From Spirochaetaceae bacterium (lineage in GTDB: Bacteria > Spirochaetota > Spirochaetia > Treponematales > Breznakiellaceae), in assembly GCA_031283025.1 (NCBI GenBank), contig JAITCP010000165.1, positions 1 through 31,394 of the forward strand: a stretch of 31,394 nt of DNA, in the 5' to 3' direction. A program made the translations under genes and the position numbers. A model generated the notes under the pieces. It ran no database searches, was not told where the DNA came from, and saw only the letters and a program-made list of their open reading frames with translations. Shown here in pieces: positions 6,980-14,895 of this stretch; position 1 is the stretch's first letter; each line of letters opens with the position of its first letter.

Positions 6980-8166
6980 TATGAGCCCAATGCCTCTTTA
7001 AGAATCTCCAGCCCCTGGTCAATTTCCGCATCGCTGATAATGTAAGGCGGGAGGAACCGCAGGGTGCCGGCTCCGCTGCTTAATATGAGCAGGCCCGGAT
7101 TTTCCGAGAGGCCAGACACTGTTCCCATCGCTGCCGCTTCCAGTATTTGCCTTGCATCGGTGTCAATGTCAATACCCAGCATGAGGCCCCGGCTGCGGAC
7201 TTCCCGAATCCGCGGGTGTTTCCACAATTCCAGAGCGGCCTTCATTTTTTCTCCCTTCCGTTTGATTTCACCCAGAAAGGCGGGATTGGTTACAATATCC
7301 AGCACGGCGATTCCCGCCGCGCAGGCCAGGGGGTTTCCGCCAAAAGTGGCGCCGTGATCGCCGGGCTGTAAAACATCGGCGGCCTTTTCCCCCGCCAGAA
7401 ACGCTCCGGCGGGAATTCCTCCGGCTAACGCCTTGGCAAGGGTAACGACATCGGCCTTTACCCCGTATTGTTCGCAGGCCAGAAAAGTTCCGGTCCTTCC
7501 CAGGCCGCACTGTATCTCGTCAAACATAAGGAGTATATCCCGCTCGGCGCAGAGTTTGGCAGCGTTTTGAATATACTCCCCGGTTTGGGACCGGATGCCG
7601 CTTTCCCCCTGTACCGCCTCCAGCAAAAGCCCTGCCACGGTTTTTTGATCCAGCGCCTTTTCCAGGGCGGCCAAATCGCCCCCTTCAACAAAAATAAAAC
7701 CTTCAGTAAAGGGGCCAAAGTCCCGGTGGAACCTTTCCTGCCCCGTGGCGGAAAGGGTAGTGATCGTCCTTCCGTGAAAACTTCCTTTAAGGGTAACTAT
7801 CGTATGGCGTCCGGGGCCGTACTTTTTCAGGGAATACTTCCGGGCGATTTTGCAGGCCCCTTCGTTGGCCTCCGCGCCGGAATTGCACAAAAAAACTGTT
7901 TTCATTCCGGCAGCGGCCTTTACAAGTTTTTCCGCAAACTCAAGGGCGGTATCGCTCTGGTAGTAATTGCAGGTATGGAGGAGTTTTTCCGCCTGGCGAG
8001 TTATTGCCCCCACCAGGGCCGGATGCTTGTGGCCCAGGCAATTTACCCCTATGCCGCTGGTAAAATCCAGATAAGCCCTGCCATTGGTATCATAGAGCCA
8101 GACGCCTTCACCTCTTGTAAAGGTAAGCGGCAGCCTATGATACGTATTCATAAAATAGTTAGCCAT
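6979..8166 (-). CDS. argD: Acetylornithine/succinyldiaminopimelate-type aminotransferase
   Basis: PLP-dependent class III aminotransferase of arginine synthesis, converting N-acetylglutamate semialdehyde and glutamate to N-acetylornithine and 2-oxoglutarate in the cytosol. Seen: YDTNGRAYLDFTSGIGVNCLGHKHP near the start (in part), CNSGAEANEGACKIAR, GSFHGRT, FDEIQCGLGRTG and the PLP-lysine region TLAKALAGGIPAGAF. I place the start at the ATG at 8166 (MANYFMNTYH), giving 395 aa, the usual family length. That ATG overlaps the argB stop by 8 nt, indicating translational coupling. A longer reading from 8226 would overlap argB by 68 nt. Last gene of an argJ-argB-argD order. Confidence 0.94.
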   Translation of the reverse strand: MANYFMNTYHRLPLTFTRGEGVWLYDTNGRAYLDFTSGIGVNCLGHKHPALVGAITRQAEKLLHTCNYYQSDTALEFAEKLVKAAAGMKTVFLCNSGAEANEGACKIARKYSLKKYGPGRHTIVTLKGSFHGRTITTLSATGQERFHRDFGPFTEGFIFVEGGDLAALEKALDQKTVAGLLLEAVQGESGIRSQTGEYIQNAAKLCAERDILLMFDEIQCGLGRTGTFLACEQYGVKADVVTLAKALAGGIPAGAFLAGEKAADVLQPGDHGATFGGNPLACAAGIAVLDIVTNPAFLGEIKRKGEKMKAALELWKHPRIREVRSRGLMLGIDIDTDARQILEAAAMGTVSGLSENPGLLILSSGAGTLRFLPPYIISDAEIDQGLEILKEALGS

Positions 8167-9067
8167 AGGCCCACACATTTGACGGCAGTACCATCGTTCC
8201 GATTCCTTCATTGGTAAACAGTTCAATCAGCAGGGCATGGGGAAGCCGCCCGTCGATAATGTGGGCACCCTTTACCCCGCCGTCCACGGCAAGAGCGCAG
8301 CAGTCCACTTTGGGGATCATCCCTTTGCTTATTATGCCTTCATTTTTAAGAGCGGCCAATTCGGTACGGGGCAGCAACTTAATAAGAGAATTGTCGTCGT
8401 TTATGTCTTTCAGGACTCCCACGACATCGGTCATAAGGATCAGCTTTTCTGCGCCAAGGGCGGCGGCGATTTTGGCAGCGGCAATATCCGCGTTAACATT
8501 AAAAACCTTGCCCGCATCGGCTTCCGTTCCCAGGGCTACGGAGGACACCACGGGAATAGTCCCGGCGGCAAAAATATTTTCCAGTATCTCCGCGTTTACC
8601 GATACAACTTCCCCTACAAGGCCAATGTCTTCGCCGCCGGGCTTGTGCTGCCGGGCTTTAAGCAGGGATCCGTCTATGCCGCAGAGCCCCATGGCCCGGC
8701 CCCCGGAATTTTCGATCAGCGCGGTAATGTCCTTGTTCACCTTGCCGCAAAGAACCATCTGCACCACTTCCATGGTTGCTTCATCGGTATAGCGCAGCCC
8801 CTGGACAAAGCGGCTTTCCTTTCCCAGCGCGTTAAGCATCCCCTCAATTTCCGGCCCGCCGCCGTGAACCAGCACCGTCCGTATTCCCACATAGGACATA
8901 AGGATCAGGTCTTCTATCACAGCGTTTTTAAGTTCCGCCTTGATCATCGCGCTGCCGCCGTATTTAACCACAATGGTCTTGCCCCTGAAATGTTTGATAT
9001 AGGGCAGGGCGTGGATCAAAATTTCCGCCCGGAGGGCATGGTTTTTGTTTTTCATGTTCTTTTTCAT
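8159..9067 (-). CDS. argB: Acetylglutamate kinase
   Basis: Phosphorylates N-acetyl-L-glutamate with ATP, the second step of arginine synthesis (amino-acid kinase fold, cytosolic). Visible motifs are the N-terminal nucleotide loop VVKYGGSAM, VHGGGPEIEGML, the substrate region RFVQGLRYTDEATM and NVNADIAAAKIAAALGAEKL followed by LMTDVVGVL. At 302 aa it matches the family. The ATG at 9067 has AAGGAG seven bases upstream, overlapping the argJ stop region, and the gap to argJ is 16 nt. An N-terminal extension of about 20 residues before the kinase core suggests the arginine-inhibited type, but that is inference. Confidence 0.95.
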   Translation of the reverse strand: MKKNMKNKNHALRAEILIHALPYIKHFRGKTIVVKYGGSAMIKAELKNAVIEDLILMSYVGIRTVLVHGGGPEIEGMLNALGKESRFVQGLRYTDEATMEVVQMVLCGKVNKDITALIENSGGRAMGLCGIDGSLLKARQHKPGGEDIGLVGEVVSVNAEILENIFAAGTIPVVSSVALGTEADAGKVFNVNADIAAAKIAAALGAEKLILMTDVVGVLKDINDDNSLIKLLPRTELAALKNEGIISKGMIPKVDCCALAVDGGVKGAHIIDGRLPHALLIELFTNEGIGTMVLPSNVWAYG

Positions 9068-9083
9068 ATAAAGGCTCCTTTTT

Positions 9084-10394
9084 TTACGAACGGTAATCGC
9101 CGTTAATTTTCACATAGTCGTAGCTAAGGTCGCAGCCCCAGGCAGACGCTCTTCCCGGGCCTTTTCCCGCAACTACCCTGATTTCTATTTCTTCCTCAAG
9201 CAAAACCTGCTTTGCTTTTTCCTCTGAGAAGGGGAGGCTTCCGCCGTTTTTGCAAACCGGCACGTCCCCGGCGGCGGATGCAAATGTTACCGACGTTTCC
9301 TCCGGCTCAAAAGCAACCCCTGCATAACCCAGGGCGCAAAGCACCCGTCCCCAGTTTGCGTCGGCGCCGAAACACGCCGCCTTTACCAGGCTTGAGCCGG
9401 CCACGGAACGGGCCAGCGCCGCGGCATCTTCCTCACAGGCGGCACCGTCCACCGTTACGGTAACAAGCCGGGTTGCCCCTTCGCCGTCCCTCGCCATAGC
9501 CCTGGCAAGGCCGGCGCAGACTTCCTCCAGCGCAAGAGCAAACGCCTCCCAGGCCGGCCCTTCGCTGTCAATCAAACAACAGCCCGCCGCGCCGTTTGCC
9601 ATAATAAGAGCCATGTCGTTGGTGGACATATCCCCGTCCACGGTAAGCCGGTTAAAGGAACGGTTTACCGCCCGGCGTAGCGCCCGGTCCAGCATCGGCG
9701 CGGTAACCGCCGCATCGGTGGTAATCACGCAGATCATCGTCGCCATATTGGGGTGAATCATCCCCGACCCTTTTACCATTGCCCCGATCCTGAGGGGGGA
9801 AGCCTCCCCCCCCGCTTCAAACGCTGTTTTCCGCTCCCCCCCTCTGCGGGACAGATCTTGCCCGCTTTCCGTCCCGCAACACCCTACAGCCGGTTCAGGA
9901 AGAGAAAATTCTACCGCCATACATTTTTTCCGGGTATCGGTGGTCATAATCGCTTCCAGAGCGTCATCCGCTCCTAATGAATTAAGGGAAGCGGCCAGTT
10001 CCGGGATTCCCGCTTCAACCTTCTCTATGGGCAGGGGTACGCCGATAACCCCGGTGGAGGCCACGGCAGTCTCTTCCGCCTGAATACCAAGTTTTTCCGC
10101 CGTAAGCTGAGCCATACGCCGGGCCGCTTCCAGCCCTGCCGGGCCGGTGCAGGCATTGGCGTTTCCCGAATTGGCAATAAGCGCCCGTATCTTTCCGGCC
10201 TGGTTGTGTTCCCGGCTTACCGTAACGCTGGCCGCCTGCACAAGGTTGGCGGTAAATACGGCGGCGGAAGTACAGGGCCGCGATGAAAAAACCAGGGCCA
10301 AATCCCGCTTGGCGGCGCTGGCCTTGATGCCGCAGCGTATTCCGGAGGCAAGAAAATCCTTTGGGGCGCAAATTCCGCCTTCTATAATTTTCAT
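9084..10394 (-). CDS. argJ: Bifunctional ornithine acetyltransferase / N-acetylglutamate synthase
   Basis: Recycles the acetyl group from N-acetylornithine to glutamate; many members also make N-acetylglutamate from acetyl-CoA. The precursor self-cleaves into alpha and beta chains at the Ala-Thr bond in KGSGMIHPNMATM (Thr219 here). Also seen: IIEGGICAPKDF at the N terminus, ANSGNANACTG, and VDGDMSTNDMALIMANG. At 436 aa it is longer than typical members (about 390-410). The excess lies at residues about 166-200 (GCCGTESGQDLSRRGGERKT and neighbours), just before the cleavage motif, where the DNA is full of palindromes. The start ATG directly follows AAAGG with no spacer, and the promoter -10 is only 7 bp away, so translation may be nearly leaderless. 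First gene of the arg operon. Confidence 0.94.
   Translation of the reverse strand: MKIIEGGICAPKDFLASGIRCGIKASAAKRDLALVFSSRPCTSAAVFTANLVQAASVTVSREHNQAGKIRALIANSGNANACTGPAGLEAARRMAQLTAEKLGIQAEETAVASTGVIGVPLPIEKVEAGIPELAASLNSLGADDALEAIMTTDTRKKCMAVEFSLPEPAVGCCGTESGQDLSRRGGERKTAFEAGGEASPLRIGAMVKGSGMIHPNMATMICVITTDAAVTAPMLDRALRRAVNRSFNRLTVDGDMSTNDMALIMANGAAGCCLIDSEGPAWEAFALALEEVCAGLARAMARDGEGATRLVTVTVDGAACEEDAAALARSVAGSSLVKAACFGADANWGRVLCALGYAGVAFEPEETSVTFASAAGDVPVCKNGGSLPFSEEKAKQVLLEEEIEIRVVAGKGPGRASAWGCDLSYDYVKINGDYRS
9788..9900 (-). repeat. Hairpin-rich in-frame insert within argJ
   Basis: A segment encoding extra ArgJ residues has two strong stems: TGCGGGAC (9845-9852) with GTCCCGCA (9871-9878), and GGGGGGA (9794-9800) with TCCCCCC (9805-9811). 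TCCTGA (9788-9793) and TCAGGA (9895-9900) form inverted ends. I infer a small palindromic element inserted in frame. No clean target duplication is seen, so the boundaries are approximate. Confidence 0.45.
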
Positions 10395-10400
10395 CCTTTA

Positions 10401-10429
10401 ATTATATCAAAAACGTTTTTGAATGTCAG
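10401..10429 (-). promoter_or_regulatory. argJ promoter with a 14-bp palindrome in its spacer
   Basis: On the minus strand: CTGACA (10429-10424), 17-bp spacer, TATAAT (10406-10401). The spacer contains the perfect palindrome CAAAAACGTTTTTG (10408-10421), a likely repressor site. The CG-centred form resembles LacI-family operators more than the ArgR box. Transcription would begin within a base or two of the argJ ATG at 10394. Confidence 0.6.
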
Positions 10430-10434
10430 GAACC

Positions 10435-10454
10435 GTTCCGGCGTAAACCGGAAC
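10435..10454 (-). terminator. Hairpin between the DivIC-like gene and argJ
   Basis: GTTCCGG (10435-10441) pairs with CCGGAAC (10448-10454) around a 6-nt loop. On the minus strand it lies 37 nt after the DivIC-like stop and just upstream of the argJ -35. No strong U-run follows. Transcription end or attenuation is a guess. Confidence 0.4.
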
Positions 10455-10491
10455 CAAAAATGCCAGGAAACCGCTGTTTAACGCCTTCCAA

Positions 10492-10920
10492 TCAGCGCTT
10501 ACCAAGATCCGCTAGAAGAAACAGGCCCAAAAGGAGCAGTCCGCTGCACAGGGTTATAATCCGGTAGGAACTGACAGAAACAGGAGCGGGCAGAACGGCG
10601 GTTCGAATCATTCCGGGGCGTAAATTGCTGGGCCGCCCTCCGGGAAGCCCCACAATACGGACAAAACGTTCATTTTGTTCGCCGTAACCCAGTTCCCGTG
10701 CCTTAATACGGATAGTTTCCGCATCGGAAAGCAGGGCAGTCATGGTTCCTTCCAACTCCTGATTTACAAGATGTAATTTTTCCAGGTTTTCCAGTATTTT
10801 TTCCCGCTCTAAAAGCAAAACCCGGTACGATACAATACCCACAGGCCCATTATACATAGAGAGTATCGTATACACCGCCAGCATAACCCAGGGAATAAGA
10901 AGGTATTTTCCCAGTTTCAT
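10492..10920 (-). CDS. DivIC/FtsB/FtsL-like septum formation initiator protein (142 aa)
   Basis: Small bitopic-type division protein. Residues about 7-27 form a membrane helix (YLLIPWVMLAVYTILSMYNG), followed by a coiled coil at about 33-65 (LLEREKILENLEKLHLVNQE), then the RIKARELGYGEQNERFVRI segment that usually follows the coil in DivIC/FtsB proteins. Unlike most, it ends in a second hydrophobic helix (about 118-138, ITLCSGLLLLGLFLLADLG), so both ends may be anchored. In the family the protein acts in the FtsQ/B/L divisome complex. No clear Shine-Dalgarno precedes the ATG. It is divergent from the 11097 operon. Family assignment rests on architecture and short motifs. Confidence 0.7.
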   Translation of the reverse strand: MKLGKYLLIPWVMLAVYTILSMYNGPVGIVSYRVLLLEREKILENLEKLHLVNQELEGTMTALLSDAETIRIKARELGYGEQNERFVRIVGLPGGRPSNLRPGMIRTAVLPAPVSVSSYRIITLCSGLLLLGLFLLADLGKR

Positions 10921-10991
10921 TATTCAATTTACGGTTTTTTATCCCTTTATCTTAATAACTCATGTTATGCAGACGCTTGATAGAAAGTATC

Positions 10992-11020
10992 TTGACAATC
11001 CAATAGATGCGGGTTAAAAT
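10992..11020 (+). promoter_or_regulatory. Promoter of the 11097-16477 operon
   Basis: TTGACA (10992-10997), 17-bp spacer, TAAAAT (11015-11020). A start near 11027 gives a leader of about 70 nt. GGGAG six bases before the ATG at 11097 is the ribosome site. Confidence 0.65.
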
Positions 11021-11096
11021 TACGAATTGGTAGAAATATACGCAAGAATTCACGGAATGTGCCGATAATTATCAATATATGTAGCGGGAGCGGCTA

Positions 11097-12929
11097 ATGG
11101 CTGGAAAGAAAGACCCTTCAATATATGATGACAGAAGTACCTTAGGTTCCTCTGATGAATTGGATGAGTACGGTGTATGGGTAAAAAGTGAATCCCAGGA
11201 CCTTTCATCCTCACTGCCGGATATGGAAGAAATACCCGACATTACCGATCTAAATGCCGATGATACGGATCTGCCGGATTTTTCCGCTTTTTCCTCTGTT
11301 GAAGCAGGTATTACCGGTTTACCCGATGACGATTTTGGGTTACAAGGGCCGGATATTTCCGGCTTGCCCGATGATGATTTTGGTGTGCCGGATACTTCCG
11401 GCCTGTCCGATGATGATTTTGGTATGCCGGAGCTTGATACTTCCGGCCTGCCCGGTGATGACTTTGGTACGCCGGAACTTGATACTTCCGGCCTGCCCGG
11501 CGATGACTTTGCTATGCCGATGGCGGATGCTTCCGGTTTCCCGGAAGACAGTTCTTACGATGATGGTGATGATGATGAAATTTTCGGTCAAACCGGCCCC
11601 CTTGGCGGCCCTGACCTTGAATTTGTGGAACTTGAAGATGACTCCCAACTGCCGGAAAGCCCCGTTTCAGAATTCTTGGAAATAGACAACAGCAAAACAA
11701 CCCAAAGCAAAACAGCCCCAAAAGAAAGTTTTGCCGAGGTTTCCATGGACGATTTTATGGATTCTCCTTCCAGTTCCGGTACTGCCCCCAAAAGCATTGA
11801 TTTTGGCAATCTTGACGCTAAATTCTCCGATGATGAGCCTTCCCCTTCCGGTAGGGGGTCAAATCAGGGAGGGGTAGAACTTTCCAACCAGCTTCTAATG
11901 AAGATTGCCGATGAGCTTTCGTCCATAAAAAAGGAGCTTTCCAGCCTTAAACAGGAATTTTCCATAGTCCGCAGCGAGGCAAAGACCGAACCCGCCGAGT
12001 CCAAGGGAGGGGGGTTCTTTGATGAAGAGGAAGACGAAAAAATCGCCCTTACCGGCGACGAATTGGACAATATTCTTCATACGGCAAACTTTACAGAAGA
12101 ATCAGGGTCTGATGAGGGCTTGAATGAGGATCTTTCTCTTGGCGAAATAGGCGCCCCAGGTGCGCTGTCAGATCAGGAAGATATAATCAGCGAAAGCGGG
12201 GAAGAGCTATATGTAGAAGGTCCGGCAGTTGAAGAACCGGCAGTCTCCGAGCTGGCGGACATCAGCTTAGACGATACCGACCTTATGGAGCTGGACGGGG
12301 CACTTAAAGTTGAAGACGAAATAAAAAACGCTGTTGACAGCTTTGACAGTTCCCTGGATATTGATACCGAACTTCCCGATTTTGATGATATAAGTCCCGA
12401 TCTAAACGATCTTAGGGAAATGGGCGTAATGCCTGTAACTTCCCCGCCGGAAGATACCAGTTACCTGGAAGCGGACCCCTTGGCAGCTACTCCGCTAGTC
12501 GAAGAACAGGATGAACCTATTGATCTTTACAGTGCGGTAATTGAAGAGCCGGATTTAAGTTTCCATATTACGGAAAACCCTGTTTCTGAACCGGAACTGG
12601 ATAACATTTCCATTGACATTGACATGGGAGATCCGGAAATCCCTAAAGGCCCGGAAGACTTTGTTTTTGAAACAGAAGAAACTATGGAAATCCCCACAGT
12701 GGGGGAAGGAATAATAGAAGAATTTGTTGAAGAACCGATAGTTTTTGAACAAGGCCCGTCTGCCGGAGATCGGGAAATTTCCATGAGTCTTAAAGAGGAA
12801 CTAAAAATAGTCCTTTCCTATATGGACCAGCTTTTGGAATCCTTACCGGAAGAAAAAATAGAGGAATTTGCAAAATCCGAATACTTTGAGACATACAAAA
12901 AACTCTTCGAGGAATTGGGTTTGGCTTAA
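11097..12929 (+). CDS. Acidic repeat-containing protein, first gene of a DUF115 operon (610 aa)
   Basis: I do not recognise a named family, though the C terminus looks like a conserved spirochaetal module. The protein is strongly acidic with no signal peptide or membrane helix, so probably cytoplasmic. Residues about 78-150 carry degenerate repeats of the form DTSGLPDDDFG.P. A short coiled coil follows at about 262-295 (LLMKIADELSSIKKELSSLK). A long Asp/Glu-rich region leads to a helical end (EELKIVLSYMDQLLESLPEE, then FETYKKLFEELGLA). Disordered acidic linkers with one coil and one terminal domain suggest a scaffold or hub. It overlaps the next gene by one base (TAATG) and heads an operon with two Maf/MptE-like genes, so a part in the same surface or flagellar process is inferred. 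Confidence 0.75.
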   Translation: MAGKKDPSIYDDRSTLGSSDELDEYGVWVKSESQDLSSSLPDMEEIPDITDLNADDTDLPDFSAFSSVEAGITGLPDDDFGLQGPDISGLPDDDFGVPDTSGLSDDDFGMPELDTSGLPGDDFGTPELDTSGLPGDDFAMPMADASGFPEDSSYDDGDDDEIFGQTGPLGGPDLEFVELEDDSQLPESPVSEFLEIDNSKTTQSKTAPKESFAEVSMDDFMDSPSSSGTAPKSIDFGNLDAKFSDDEPSPSGRGSNQGGVELSNQLLMKIADELSSIKKELSSLKQEFSIVRSEAKTEPAESKGGGFFDEEEDEKIALTGDELDNILHTANFTEESGSDEGLNEDLSLGEIGAPGALSDQEDIISESGEELYVEGPAVEEPAVSELADISLDDTDLMELDGALKVEDEIKNAVDSFDSSLDIDTELPDFDDISPDLNDLREMGVMPVTSPPEDTSYLEADPLAATPLVEEQDEPIDLYSAVIEEPDLSFHITENPVSEPELDNISIDIDMGDPEIPKGPEDFVFETEETMEIPTVGEGIIEEFVEEPIVFEQGPSAGDREISMSLKEELKIVLSYMDQLLESLPEEKIEEFAKSEYFETYKKLFEELGLA

Positions 12930-13345
12930 TGGGGCTTTTAAGCAAAGCAATGTTATGTTTCTTGCATCGGGCGCAAAGAAAAGGGGGAATAATCCGAACC
13001 AAAGGCACTATGAGAGGGCTTTTGAGCAGGGCTTCCCGGAAAATCGCCTTGGAAAAAAATGTAATGGACAGCCTTGCCTCTAATTCAGGAACATTTCAGG
13101 GAATTATTATTGAAGCCCTCCGGTATACCGCTGGGGGATTTTCGGGACGTATTTTTTCCATGGTTTCCGATTTTGGTACCGTTCAGCCGCTTACTCCCGG
13201 ACGCTGCCTTGTTCTTTTTGGTCCGGTGCAGGATAGGGCATTAATCGCACAGCATCTTGCAAAGACGCTTCCCGGAAAAAGCATCTTCTGTTTCCGGGCG
13301 GAAAATCCCCAGGAAGCGTTTAAACTCCTTAAACCGTATCTTTAA
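12929..13345 (+). CDS. Conserved-looking small protein of the DUF115 operon (138 aa)
   Basis: Function unknown. The ATG at 12929 overlaps the preceding stop (TAATG) and the TAA at 13343-13345 overlaps the next ATG, so coupling is tight. The basic N terminus contains two similar words, MGLLSKA and RGLLSRA. The body has LVLFGPVQDRALIAQHLAKT and a C-terminal FRAENPQEAFKLLKPYL, suggesting a small alpha/beta domain. No signal peptide. A later start at 13010 (MRGLLSRAS) is possible. Its fixed place between the acidic protein and the DUF115 genes suggests a shared complex, but that is inference. Confidence 0.7.
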   Translation: MGLLSKAMLCFLHRAQRKGGIIRTKGTMRGLLSRASRKIALEKNVMDSLASNSGTFQGIIIEALRYTAGGFSGRIFSMVSDFGTVQPLTPGRCLVLFGPVQDRALIAQHLAKTLPGKSIFCFRAENPQEAFKLLKPYL

Positions 13346-14895
13346 TGCCACGGGAGGATTACACGTCCCGGGTTCCGTTTGAAAGGCTTATCTCCGCGAG
13401 AAACGGATACACCGTCTGCGCAGGGGAAATAACCCTCCATTCCCGTTACGATCCCATGCTGGAAGCGGAAAAATACATCGACTCTCTCCGTCCGGAAAAA
13501 TCATACCGGTACTTTATTCTGATTGAACCGGCTTTGGGTTACCTGGCTTTGGCCCTGAAAAGGCGCTTTCCCCAGTCGGGACTTGTTATTCTTCACTGTT
13601 CCGATTTTTTTTCCAATGAAAAACTCAGCGCTCTCTGGCCGGAGAATATCGGAAGCAGGATTGCGGTCAAAGCGCCAAGCTGGAATCCTTCCTGCAAAGA
13701 AAGTCTGGAAAATTTTCTTGACAGAACTATAGGTACGGCGGAACCGGCGGAAATCCGTCTTATTGATTGGAAGCCTTCCGTTAATGCCTACGGAAAGAGC
13801 TGCGTGGATCTTGCTGCCAGAACCGTGGATTGTATACGGCGTATTGCCGCGGGCAAAAATACGGTGAAGAATTTTGGACGGCGCTGGCTGCGAAATGCGC
13901 TGCGGAATCTGCCGCTGTTACGGAATCCGGCGGAATTCAGGGCGGGGGTGCAGCCAGTACTTGTCTGCGCCGCCGGCCCCGGCTTGGAAGATTCCCTTCC
14001 CGCCATTGCCGAATGGAAGCAAAGTGCCGCCCCGCCTTTTATTATTGCCGTTTCTTCCGCCGCCCCTGCGATGCTTTACCGGAAGATCATTCCGGATATT
14101 ATTGTTGCCGTTGACGGCGGGCCCTGGGCGCTTCTTCATCTTTTTGAAAGTTTCCGCAGCATAAAAAATCCGGATAAATGTCCGGTGATTGCGGCGGCTT
14201 TGACGGCTTCCCTCCCGTCTCAAACAGAAAACTGGCCCATCCTGATTTTGGGAGACGGAAGCCTGTGGCAGGAATTACTTCTGCGTTCCTGTAATAAACT
14301 CCCCTTTAAGAGCTTTCCCCAGCGGGGTACGGTAAGCGCTTCTGCCCTTGATCTGGCGCTTCTTTTAACCGGGGGAAACATTTACTTTGCCGGCCTGGAT
14401 TTTTCGCACCAGGACATAAAAACCCACTCAAGGCCCTATGCATTTGATAAAATTCTGGAAAATACATCTTCCCGTTATAAACCTCTTTACTCCCTCACCT
14501 TTGAACGGGAAGTAACTATCAGCAAATCGGGGAGCCTTGGGATTTATGCAGCGTGGTTCAAAACTCATGTGAATCACGCCGCCCCCGGAAGGCTCTACAC
14601 TCTGATGTCCTCACCGCTGGGAATACCACAGGCGGAACTGCCGTTGAAAGGCGGTACGGAAAGCGGAAAGGCAGCGGAAATTACCTTTACCGTTAACCGG
14701 AATTTTAGTCCGCCGGGTAAAAAGAACGGAGCCGTACTTTTACTGGACGCGCTGGATGCCCCCCTTACGGCCAAGCAAACAGAACAGGAACTGGGGGAAT
14801 TGCTGTTTCCGGACTTTTCAACACAAGACGGCGATCTTTCCGGTAAACTAAAAAAAGCATTGACGGAAATTGCACATGGACAAGCAAACGTTTGA
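13345..14895 (+). CDS. DUF115 (Maf/MptE-like) protein, first of a tandem pair (516 aa)
   Basis: Belongs to the family that includes motility accessory factors (Maf) of Campylobacter, Helicobacter and Aeromonas, which place nonulosonic acids on flagellin. The core motif is VLVCAAGPGLEDSLP (about residues 205-219), followed by PPFIIAVSSAAPAMLYRKII and PDIIVAVDGG, as expected for the Rossmann-like DUF115 fold. FGRRWLRNALRN just before the core is shared with the next gene (FGKRWFSNIIRN). No signal or membrane segment. ATG overlaps the previous stop as TAATG. In this context, modification of flagellin or another surface protein is the natural guess; no flagellin or sugar-synthesis gene lies in the window to confirm it. 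Confidence 0.8.
   Translation: MPREDYTSRVPFERLISARNGYTVCAGEITLHSRYDPMLEAEKYIDSLRPEKSYRYFILIEPALGYLALALKRRFPQSGLVILHCSDFFSNEKLSALWPENIGSRIAVKAPSWNPSCKESLENFLDRTIGTAEPAEIRLIDWKPSVNAYGKSCVDLAARTVDCIRRIAAGKNTVKNFGRRWLRNALRNLPLLRNPAEFRAGVQPVLVCAAGPGLEDSLPAIAEWKQSAAPPFIIAVSSAAPAMLYRKIIPDIIVAVDGGPWALLHLFESFRSIKNPDKCPVIAAALTASLPSQTENWPILILGDGSLWQELLLRSCNKLPFKSFPQRGTVSASALDLALLLTGGNIYFAGLDFSHQDIKTHSRPYAFDKILENTSSRYKPLYSLTFEREVTISKSGSLGIYAAWFKTHVNHAAPGRLYTLMSSPLGIPQAELPLKGGTESGKAAEITFTVNRNFSPPGKKNGAVLLLDALDAPLTAKQTEQELGELLFPDFSTQDGDLSGKLKKALTEIAHGQANV

Noticed and set aside
8167..8226. Longer argD start giving 20 extra residues
   Set aside because: It would overlap argB by 68 nt; the ATG at 8166 gives the family length and a coupled overlap.
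8237..9106. Plus-strand frame of 289 codons opposite argB
   Set aside because: Antisense shadow of argB, which has clear catalytic motifs and a ribosome site.
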